The translations under genes were made by a program, and so were the position numbers. This document shows positions 1 through 5,911 of a DNA stretch of 13,686 nt, in pieces; within the stretch, counting starts at the first letter, position 1; each line of letters opens with the position of its first letter. The notes below the pieces were generated by a model. That model searched no databases. It was not told where the DNA came from and saw nothing but the letters and a program-made list of their open reading frames with translations. The stretch comes from an uncultured Bacteroidales bacterium (GTDB lineage: Bacteria; Bacteroidota; Bacteroidia; Bacteroidales; UBA932): the NCBI GenBank assembly GCA_927798505.1, contig CAKMNE010000023.1, positions 1 to 13,686 on the forward strand, read 5' to 3'.

Positions 1-48
1 CGTGCAAGCCGCCAATGCCGCCATTGAAAGAATTGCTTTTTTCAGCAT
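1..48 (-). CDS. N-terminus of a truncated lipoprotein gene (window edge)
   Basis: Only 16 codons are visible, reading MLKKAILSMAALAACT from an ATG at 48-46 down to the window edge. This is a typical start of an exported protein: two lysines, a hydrophobic Ala/Leu stretch, then an LAAC lipobox-like motif with Cys at position 15. It could also be a plain Sec signal cut after the Ala residues. The start is supported by a Bacteroidetes-type TAnnTTTG box about 40 nt upstream (87-94). Nothing can be said about function because the mature protein lies outside the window. It points away from the genes to its right, so it is a separate transcription unit. Confidence 0.6.
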   Translation of the reverse strand, partial: MLKKAILSMAALAACT

Positions 49-86
49 AGGGTATAATGGAGTTATAGTGCGTTAGTGTCTTTCTG

Positions 87-94
87 CAAATTTA
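87..94 (-). promoter_or_regulatory. Putative Bacteroidetes -7 promoter box (TAAATTTG)
   Basis: Read on the minus strand, bases 94-87 are TAAATTTG, an exact match to the TAnnTTTG -7 element used by the primary sigma factor of Bacteroidetes. It lies 38 nt upstream of the minus-strand ATG at 48, leaving a plausible 5' leader of roughly 30 nt. A clear -33 TTTG at the usual spacing is not seen; the nearest TTTG is only about 12 nt upstream of the box. The match is short, so the call rests on position as much as on sequence. Confidence 0.45.
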
Positions 95-184
95 GTAAAC
101 ATTGAACAAAATGTTTCATATTGCGCTTTTGCCGCAATGAGCATGGCCGAAAAGCGTTGTGCTATCTGTTGGAGTCATTGTGCC

Positions 185-249
185 AAATCGTTTGGTGAGC
201 GATGTGCCCTACAGGGCCTTCCAGAGGGGGTACTTTCACCAAACGATTT
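185..249. repeat. 14-bp perfect inverted repeat with 37-nt spacer
   Basis: AAATCGTTTGGTGA at 185-198 is repeated as its exact reverse complement at 236-249. The spacer (199-235) holds a further small palindrome, GCCCT-AC-AGGGC, at 206-217. Weaker inverted similarity continues outside the arms: TTGTGCT near 157-163 against its complement near 267-273, and CATTGTGCC against GGCAGTTGTTC. The full imperfect symmetry may therefore span about 157-273. It sits just upstream of a decapitated permease gene, which suggests the relic of a small mobile element (fused ends or MITE-like) or a recombination scar. A structured RNA or a site-specific inversion site is also possible. I do not recognise the repeat as a named element. 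Confidence 0.6.
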
Positions 250-292
250 TGAACAACTGCCATGAGAGCACAAATAGGCACGTTGGGCAGTT

Positions 293-311
293 CCTGACGT
301 TACACGTCAGG
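293..311. repeat. Perfect 8-bp hairpin at the permease fragment boundary
   Basis: CCTGACGT (293-300), a TAC loop (301-303) and ACGTCAGG (304-311) form a perfect stem-loop, with one further G-U and one A-U pair possible outside it. No T-run follows on either strand, so it is not a standard intrinsic terminator. Recognisable ABC-2 permease homology begins directly after it (about base 310), so it may mark the junction at which the permease gene was cut. Confidence 0.5.
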
Positions 312-593
312 GAAAACGGATTGGGCATTGGCCTGGGACTGGCGCTGCTGCTGTATTTCATGAACATCATTGCGAATATCGCCGAGCCTGCGTCTTTTCT
401 GAAATATATTACCCCGTTCGGATACACCGAGGCTGCTGACATAATTGCTGACGGCTCTCTTAGCGCAGTGAAACTCCTTATTGGCCTTGGAATTGCCCTC
501 GCCGGCATACTTCTGGCTTTCCAGAAGTACTCCGAAAAGGATTTGAACTAGCATTCCTGATGGGAATTGAAAAATATTGACTAATTTTATGGT

Positions 594-1547
594 ATGAATA
601 CTCAAATCGCCAATACAATAGACAGCATCAGTGTCAGCCTCAATGCGGGAGGTATGAATACCATCAATATAGTCCTGGCGTTCGTGATGTATGGCGTCGC
701 GCTCGGCATCAGACCGCAAACCTTCAGGGACGTATTTACCAAGCCGAAGTCCGTGCTGCTGGGAATGCTGTGCCAGTGCATACTTCTTCCGCTGTTCACT
801 TTCCTGCTTGCCCTCTGTCTGAAAGACAGCATCAGCTGGACCATGGCTATGGGCATGATACTGGTTGCGTCCTGCCCGGGAGGCAACATATCCAACTTCA
901 TAAGCTCCCTGTCGAAGGCCAATGTCGAGCTTTCCGTAAGCCTTACGGCAATCAGCACGGCTCTAGCCATATTCATCACTCCTTTCAATTTCTGGCTCTA
1001 CGGCAATCTGTATCTGCAGGTCAGCGGCATCGCTTCCACCCTGCCGCAACTGGCAATCCCGCTCTGGGACGTCTTCAAGACTGTAGTGATTCTGCTAGGC
1101 GTGCCGCTTAGCCTCGGCATCCTGACTTCGCATTTCTTGCCCGGGCTTGCGCAGAAGCTAAAGAAGCCGTTCCAGTATTTCAGCATCATATTCTTTATAG
1201 CAATGGTGGTGCTCTCATTCATGGGCAACATAGATGCCTTCCTCAAATGCATACGCTACATCTTCCTCGTGGTGCTGGTTCATAATCTGCTGGCCCTCGG
1301 GATAGGCTGGAGCGTGGGCAAGGTCTCCAGGCTCAGTACCGCAGACCGCAGGACGCTTACCATCGAAACCGGCATTCAGAACAGCGGTCTGGGCCTAGTG
1401 CTACTGCTGGGAACCGGCATCTTCGACAGCTTCCCGCCGCACGGCGGCACCCTGGTCATCACGGCGTGGTGGGGCATATGGCATATTATATCAGGCTTGA
1501 GCGTGAGCGGCCTGTGCAATCTGCTGGACCGCAGGAAACAAAGGTAA
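594..1547 (+). CDS. Bile acid:sodium symporter (BASS/SBF) family transporter
   Basis: A 317-residue inner-membrane protein with about nine to ten hydrophobic segments across its length, the usual size for this family. Two signature regions are intact: CPGGNISN at residues 94-101, equivalent to the unwound first crossover helix, and ETGIQNSGLGL from residue 258, the second crossover. In the bacterial structures, the Glu and Gln of the latter (here E258 and Q262) coordinate sodium ions. It should carry out sodium-coupled uptake of an organic anion. The family takes bile acids, pantoate, pyruvate and other acids, so the substrate is not predictable. The start at 594 is the first usable ATG; an ATG at 589 runs into a stop after two codons. 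No Shine-Dalgarno sequence is seen. It lies 12 nt upstream of the acyltransferase gene and is probably co-transcribed with it. Confidence 0.92.
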   Translation: MNTQIANTIDSISVSLNAGGMNTINIVLAFVMYGVALGIRPQTFRDVFTKPKSVLLGMLCQCILLPLFTFLLALCLKDSISWTMAMGMILVASCPGGNISNFISSLSKANVELSVSLTAISTALAIFITPFNFWLYGNLYLQVSGIASTLPQLAIPLWDVFKTVVILLGVPLSLGILTSHFLPGLAQKLKKPFQYFSIIFFIAMVVLSFMGNIDAFLKCIRYIFLVVLVHNLLALGIGWSVGKVSRLSTADRRTLTIETGIQNSGLGLVLLLGTGIFDSFPPHGGTLVITAWWGIWHIISGLSVSGLCNLLDRRKQR

Positions 1548-1559
1548 AACGGATGCGCT

Positions 1560-2486
1560 ATGAGAAAAATATGGGAAAGTGACAAATGGTACGACGTCCT
1601 CCGCTACTGGGTGGACTTCACGACGCGCAGCTCCTTTTCGCATCTTGAGATCAGCGGGAGGGAGAATATCCCTGCGGACGGGAGCATCATGTATGCGCCG
1701 AACCATTGCGCTGCGCTCATGGATCCGCTTATGATCCTGCTCATCAGGCACGAAAGCGTGGCGTTTGCAGCACGCTTCGACATATTCCGAAACCCCAAAA
1801 TCGCCTCGGTTCTCCGCTGGCTGCGCATCCTTCCCTTAGCCCGCGAAAGGGATGGCCTGAAGGAGGTGGCAGGCAATTACGAGAGCTTCGGGCAGATCGT
1901 CGAGTGCATGGACCATATGGTGCCGTTCTGCATTTTCAGCGAGGGCACTCACCGCGCGCAAAGGGGTATGCTGCCCGTAAAGAAGGGTATATTCCGCATC
2001 AGCAAGATGGCGCTCGACGCGAATGGCAAGAAGGTCTATATCGTGCCGGTAGGCATTGACTATGAGTACTTTTTCCGCGAGGGCGGCCGGGCTGCCATAC
2101 GAATTGGGAAGAGCATTGAACTGGGGGAATATTTTGCCTCGAGGACCGGGTGCAGCGAGAATGAGGTGTATCGCAGCCTGTGCACTGACCTGAGGGAGGA
2201 GCTGCTTTCGCTTATCGGGAGAATCCCTGAAAGGCGTCATGACCGCCTTGTGCTGAGGAGTCTTGTGAGTCTGCTTTCACTGCCGCTGTTTGTAGCCTGC
2301 ATTGTGCCAGCCGCTCCGATATGGCTTCCTGAAGTGCTGATAGTCAGTCGCTTGAAAGACAAAGCCTGGACCCATACCGTCAGTTTCGCCCTCCGGCTTC
2401 TGCTCCCGGTTTTCGTCCCCTTCTATCTTCTTTTCAACCGCCTTCTGAACCTCTACCGGGACCTGCTCGAAGACCTGCGTGGGTAG
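1560..2486 (+). CDS. PlsC-like 1-acyl-glycerol-3-phosphate acyltransferase family protein
   Basis: A 308-residue glycerolipid acyltransferase. The family blocks appear in order: the catalytic NHCAALMD at residues 48-55 (NHxxxxD, with H49 and D55), LPLARERDG near 91-99, FSEGTHR at 126-132 (phosphate-binding, E128-G129-T130), and IVPVGIDY at 161-168. It would transfer an acyl group to a lysophospholipid or a related acceptor at the inner membrane. The C-terminal third (about residues 235-300) adds two hydrophobic stretches beyond the minimal PlsC core, probably a membrane anchor. Because such Bacteroidetes paralogues are numerous, the exact acceptor (lysophosphatidate, ornithine or serine lipid, or other) cannot be stated. 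The ATG at 1560 follows the symporter stop by 12 nt, suggesting an operon. The gene faces the long minus-strand operon. Confidence 0.9.
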   Translation: MRKIWESDKWYDVLRYWVDFTTRSSFSHLEISGRENIPADGSIMYAPNHCAALMDPLMILLIRHESVAFAARFDIFRNPKIASVLRWLRILPLARERDGLKEVAGNYESFGQIVECMDHMVPFCIFSEGTHRAQRGMLPVKKGIFRISKMALDANGKKVYIVPVGIDYEYFFREGGRAAIRIGKSIELGEYFASRTGCSENEVYRSLCTDLREELLSLIGRIPERRHDRLVLRSLVSLLSLPLFVACIVPAAPIWLPEVLIVSRLKDKAWTHTVSFALRLLLPVFVPFYLLFNRLLNLYRDLLEDLRG

Positions 2487-2514
2487 TGCTGCGGGGTGCT
2501 GCGTGGGTTCTGAC

Positions 2515-2531
2515 GCTGGGATGTGCCCAGC
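2515..2531. terminator. Weak stem-loop between convergent genes
   Basis: GCTGGG (2515-2520), loop ATGTG, CCCAGC (2526-2531) form a 6-bp GC-rich stem in the 69-nt gap between the acyltransferase stop (2486) and the lipocalin-like gene stop (2556). The position suits a shared terminator for two convergent units. There is no T-run on either side, so it is not a canonical intrinsic terminator. No better candidate is visible in the gap. Confidence 0.3.
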
Positions 2532-2555
2532 AGGGATGCAACTCCGGCTGGATTG

Positions 2556-2987
2556 CTACTGCACCCTTTCGAAGAGTTGGACAAAGGAAGGGTCATCGAC
2601 TGCGACCCACTTCATCATTCTGGAAGTGAGCACCGTGATGGAGTACTTGTGGGACCAGAAGCCGGAATCGTGGTCATAGATGCCGGTAATGACTGAACCA
2701 TAGACCTCATCTTCAGAAAGATCATAGCGGCCGGTGATTTCACGCGGTATCTCCGGGAAAGCATCCATGTTCTGCACAATGGTGAAGGTGCCGTCATTAC
2801 GCACAAGGGTAATGCGGAAGAAAGTCCCCTCCTCGAGCGAATTGCCGTTCCACTCCACGAGCTCCCACTCTCCGGAAATATTGTTTCTGTTCACCTCGAG
2901 CTGAGGCTCACCAACTTGCTCCTCTTTGACGCAAGCTATCGCACACAAAAGGCCGGCAATACACAGTATTTTAGAAATATGCTTCAT
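2556..2987 (-). CDS. Small lipocalin-like lipoprotein
   Basis: A 143-residue protein starting at the ATG at 2987-2985. This start places a signal peptide (MKHISKILCIAGLL) directly before a lipobox ending AIAC, with C19 lipidated. A longer upstream frame to 3038 is possible but would bury the signal peptide and overlap the preceding gene. After the cysteine comes VKEE, which fits the K-(D/E)2 export signal described for surface lipoproteins of Bacteroidetes. The mature part begins with ISGEWELVEWNGN at residues 37-49, typical of the first strand of lipocalin-like domains, followed by alternating strands through FVQLFERV at the end. It may bind a small hydrophobic ligand, but no ligand can be inferred. 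It is the last gene of the minus-strand operon, 2 nt after the DUF1573 stop. Confidence 0.8.
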   Translation of the reverse strand: MKHISKILCIAGLLCAIACVKEEQVGEPQLEVNRNNISGEWELVEWNGNSLEEGTFFRITLVRNDGTFTIVQNMDAFPEIPREITGRYDLSEDEVYGSVITGIYDHDSGFWSHKYSITVLTSRMMKWVAVDDPSFVQLFERVQ

Positions 2988-2989
2988 AA

Positions 2990-3880
2990 TCACTTGATTT
3001 TCAGTATAATTTTCGATTCGGACGGACGGGCGCCGCAACCCTTCAAATAAATCGGATACTCTCCGGAAGCGACCCCACCGGCAACGCCGGCACCACCTCC
3101 AATCTCCAGCACTATTCTCCCACGCTCACCGCTGCGAAGCACCTGAGGTTCGCAATGCATCACCACGGGGAAAGGCACGAAATCGGTCTGGGCTGAGAGC
3201 CTCATAGCCTTGGACGAAGCATTGTAGCATCGTATGCTGACGGTTTCCGTCTTGCCAGCGGGCCACTCCTTTCCAGCTAGCAACTCCTCCCCTCCCGACA
3301 GCGTCACCTCCCCTCGTGCGAGAAGCAGATTGCCGCAACGCACAGGGAACTCGATCTGGGGATCGCTGCTCCAGGCTACATCCGCATTGACAGTCAAAAC
3401 TGCCGCCGGAGTATCCTCACTCGCCGCAGTATAGACGGAAAGCTTCCTGCTGAACTTTCCGGGATGGCCTTCCGGATTATAGACGGCACGGATTTCCGAA
3501 CTCTCCCCCGCTCTCAACTTCAAAATACCATCGAACTGCTCAGGTTCCAGGCAGGAGCAGGAAGAAGCCACTCTTGTCAGATAGATAGTCTGGCTGGAAA
3601 CGTTCTTCACGGGGAACGCCACAGTCACGGGCTCCGAATCCTCGCTCAACGGAGGCAAATTCAGCTCCCTCGTGCCGAACTCAAGGTATTGGGAATCGGC
3701 ACTGAGATGCAATTCCAGCCGCTCGCGGGGCACGATCCTGATCTGCCCGCCCCCAACCGGAACCGCAGCTACCTCACCAGCCACAGCCACACCGCTAAAA
3801 CCAGCAGCAGCCACCGAACCAGCAGCCACCGAGCCAACCGGCATCCCGCACAATAGCACTATCAACCAGAACTTCTTCAA
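2990..3880 (-). CDS. DUF1573 domain secreted protein with TTG start
   Basis: A 296-codon frame with an N-terminal Sec-type signal (KKFWLIVLLCG) followed by an unusual Ala/Gly/Val-rich stretch to about residue 45. Residues 68 to 155 match the DUF1573 pattern: an Ig-like domain with FPVKNVSSQTIYL, the conserved cysteine pair SSCSC (108-110), and AGESSEIRAVYNPEGHPGKF. A second Ig-like region follows. Such proteins are periplasmic or surface-associated and of unknown role. The initiation codon is TTG (3880-3878). Going upstream, the frame meets no ATG before the TAG at 3895-3893, and the first internal ATG (residue 13) would destroy the signal peptide. That TAG is also the stop codon of the upstream protease, in the same frame, so the two genes are separated only by one amber codon and 12 nt. 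The next gene starts 2 nt after its stop. Confidence 0.85.
   Translation of the reverse strand: MKKFWLIVLLCGMPVGSVAAGSVAAAGFSGVAVAGEVAAVPVGGGQIRIVPRERLELHLSADSQYLEFGTRELNLPPLSEDSEPVTVAFPVKNVSSQTIYLTRVASSCSCLEPEQFDGILKLRAGESSEIRAVYNPEGHPGKFSRKLSVYTAASEDTPAAVLTVNADVAWSSDPQIEFPVRCGNLLLARGEVTLSGGEELLAGKEWPAGKTETVSIRCYNASSKAMRLSAQTDFVPFPVVMHCEPQVLRSGERGRIVLEIGGGAGVAGGVASGEYPIYLKGCGARPSESKIILKIK
3806..3835. repeat. 15-bp tandem duplication encoding GSVAA twice
   Basis: AGCAGCCACCGAACC (3806-3820) is followed at once by AGCAGCCACCGAGCC (3821-3835), differing at one base. On the coding (minus) strand it reads as two copies of Gly-Ser-Val-Ala-Ala just after the signal peptide of the DUF1573 protein. 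The unit is a multiple of three, so the frame is kept. The flanking codons are also Ala/Gly/Val-rich, suggesting expansion by slippage in a segment under little constraint. Confidence 0.8.
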
Positions 3881-3892
3881 AGCGCAAACAAT

Positions 3893-5911
3893 CTACAGCC
3901 AGCCTCCGGCCGGACCGTCATTTCTAACAGTAATCACAAAATCGCAAGTCTTGCCGTCCGCGGTAATGGAAGCCGCGCTCTGCCCCTGGGCAAGACCCTT
4001 CACAACCAAACGCCCCTTCTCCACGGAAGCCTGCGCAACGCTTTCATCGGCGACACTCACCACGGCCCCAGCCGGTGCATCGAAATACAGCGACAGCTCG
4101 AGGACGGTCTTTGCGCCCGCAGACACCAGCACATTAGGGAAAGTCATAGGCGCACCGGCACCGGCAACAGCATCAAGGAAGGCCTTGGCGTTAACCTGGC
4201 CGTGCCCCATCTTGCCCCTGTACGAGTTCAGATTCATGGAATTGCGGTAGTTCAGACCCAGGTCCACAACATATTTGTAGTAGTACTTCGGATCCTCGGT
4301 ATTCCAGAACTGCTCCAGCGGCGTAGCGCTGCTATAAAGCAGCTCAATCAGCTCGCTGGCCTTGAAATGGCGATGCAGCTTCGCAGCATATGAAAGGCCG
4401 AGCGCGACGACTCCCGAGACATGCGGGCAGGCCATGGAAGTGCCTTCCATATAGCCGTAGCCAACCGGCGAAACATTGAACGGAAGGGTGGAGAGCACGC
4501 AGCCCACTGCGCCGCGATCCGTCCCGTCACCATATTCATAATAATAGTCCTGGTCCCCGCCAGGGGCGGATATGGTAGTGCCCGGGCCGTAGTTAGTATA
4601 GACCGCAGGGGTGAAGTCTCCGGCGGTAGCGGCCACTGACACGAAGTCCCCGTACGCGCCCGGGTACCCTGCCATAGGCGCATTCTCATTGCCTCCGGCA
4701 AAGATTGCTATGCCACCTTCGATTACCCCGTCAGGCGAGCCCGCATTATGGATGAAATAGTCCAGAGCCTTGCGCTCCAGGGCATTGTCCGTCATCCACT
4801 GCTCATCATTGGTGTACATAGGCTGCCAGTCATAGGCATTGGCGGCTCCAGAGGTGTAACCCCAGCTGCACTGCAGGACAACTGCCCCATTGTCAGCGGC
4901 ATACTTGATTGCCCTGACCTCATCCAGCACCGTTCCGCTCTTCACGCCGGAGAAAATCTGGCAGCTCATCAGGCGCACTCCCTTCGAGGAACCGTCTCCT
5001 CCGGCAATGGAACTGATGCCCTTACCATTGTTGTTGACAGCTCCGATTACGCCCGCCACATGGCTGCCGTGTCCGCTGTCGTTGATATCATCTGTCGAAA
5101 TGATGCCGGTACCGAGGGCGAAATTGTAACCATACACATCACCCGCATAGCCGTTTCCGTCATTATCCTCGTGAGAGCGCCATACTTCGCCCTCATTCAC
5201 CCACATCGCATCCTTGAGGTCGGGGTGGGTGAAGTCCACGCCCTCGTCGAGCACAGCGACGATGATTGAAGGGTCGCCGGTACAAAGATCCCAAGCCTGG
5301 TTCACTCCCACGTCGGCTCCTGCTACGAACTTGCTTGGACGCAGGCTTCCGTCATTGACCAGATGCCACTGATAGGCAAGACCTGCATCATTGAAACGCT
5401 GGGAACCGGCCCCTGCGCGGGTGCGCGGCTGCTCAGGGTCGAAGGCTACGGATTTGCCTGACCAGGCCTTCTTAAGGCGGCGGTTGCAGTTAACCGTGCT
5501 CACTTCGCCAAGAGATGAAAGCTCGCGGATAATCTGCTCCATAGGGGCATTCTCATCGAAGCTGACCCTGTACCAGAGGTGAAGGCCCTCGCGACGGGCA
5601 GTCTCCTCGCTGCGGCTGTCCACGGGGAATACCCTCTCTATCTGATACTTACCGGCAATGGCAAGCACCTCTTCCACCGAAGGAATGGCGCAGCTTGCAA
5701 AGGCGTTGGAAGGTCCGCTCTTCGTAAGTCCCGCCCGATCGAGAATGTCCGCAACGCCCTCATCGAAGCGCACCAGGACCTCTCCCCTGACCACGTCATC
5801 ATCCAGCACCTGGGTCTGAGGCTCCGGGACAGGGGCGAACTCATCAGCCTGAGTACAGGCAATCAGGGACAGCGCCGCCAGTATTGCTATACTTGTCTTC
5901 TTCATATTCAT
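3893..5911 (-). CDS. S8 family subtilisin-like serine protease, lipoprotein
   Basis: A 672-residue protease. The signal peptide ends in a SLIAC lipobox with C19 lipidated, and TQADE follows, matching the Q-A-(D/E)2 surface export signal. Residues about 40-145 form a propeptide-like domain (VVRGEVLVRFDEG). The subtilisin domain follows with an apparently complete catalytic set: D222 in VAVLDEGVDFTHPDL, H281 in SGHGSHVAG, oxyanion-hole N408 in FAGGNEN, and S492 in GTSMACPHVSG. From about residue 590 a C-terminal Ig-like domain runs to the end, closing with GPAGGWL. It should hydrolyse proteins at the cell surface, and it is the only enzyme seen in this operon. The ATG at 5911 overlaps the preceding gene's TGA (ATGA, 5908-5911), implying translational coupling. 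A second in-frame ATG two codons later (5905) is equally plausible. Its TAG stop is in frame with the next gene. Confidence 0.95.
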   Translation of the reverse strand: MNMKKTSIAILAALSLIACTQADEFAPVPEPQTQVLDDDVVRGEVLVRFDEGVADILDRAGLTKSGPSNAFASCAIPSVEEVLAIAGKYQIERVFPVDSRSEETARREGLHLWYRVSFDENAPMEQIIRELSSLGEVSTVNCNRRLKKAWSGKSVAFDPEQPRTRAGAGSQRFNDAGLAYQWHLVNDGSLRPSKFVAGADVGVNQAWDLCTGDPSIIVAVLDEGVDFTHPDLKDAMWVNEGEVWRSHEDNDGNGYAGDVYGYNFALGTGIISTDDINDSGHGSHVAGVIGAVNNNGKGISSIAGGDGSSKGVRLMSCQIFSGVKSGTVLDEVRAIKYAADNGAVVLQCSWGYTSGAANAYDWQPMYTNDEQWMTDNALERKALDYFIHNAGSPDGVIEGGIAIFAGGNENAPMAGYPGAYGDFVSVAATAGDFTPAVYTNYGPGTTISAPGGDQDYYYEYGDGTDRGAVGCVLSTLPFNVSPVGYGYMEGTSMACPHVSGVVALGLSYAAKLHRHFKASELIELLYSSATPLEQFWNTEDPKYYYKYVVDLGLNYRNSMNLNSYRGKMGHGQVNAKAFLDAVAGAGAPMTFPNVLVSAGAKTVLELSLYFDAPAGAVVSVADESVAQASVEKGRLVVKGLAQGQSAASITADGKTCDFVITVRNDGPAGGWL

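Larger units (their letters stand above)
159..551 (+). pseudogene. C-terminal remnant of an ABC-2 type transporter permease
   Basis: The open frame runs from a GTG at 159 to TAG at 549-551, but only the part from about base 310 looks like real protein. Residues 51 to 130 have a hydrophobic segment (GLGIGLGLALLLYFMNIIAN), then FLKYITPFGYTEAADII, a second hydrophobic segment (LLIGLGIALAGILLAF) and the basic end KYSEKDLN. This matches the last two membrane segments of ABC-2 permeases (from memory of the family), whose full length is usually several hundred residues. The first 50 residues overlap the inverted repeat and hairpin and resemble no membrane protein, so they are probably not genuine coding sequence. 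The N-terminal part and the partner ATPase are absent; the next gene to the left is unrelated and on the opposite strand. I read it as a decayed or rearranged gene. A short two-helix product from an internal start cannot be excluded. Confidence 0.65.

Noticed and set aside
185..249. Inverted repeat as the ends of an invertible promoter
   Set aside because: Bacteroidales invertible promoters usually have a longer spacer containing a promoter; this 37-nt spacer holds no TAnnTTTG box and no evidence of inversion is visible.
2515..2531. Stem-loop as a strong intrinsic terminator
   Set aside because: There is no T-run on either strand, so only a weak call was kept.
2988..3038. N-terminal extension of the lipocalin-like protein to 3038
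   Set aside because: It would bury the lipoprotein signal peptide and overlap the end of the DUF1573 gene; the ATG at 2987 fits the 2-nt junction.
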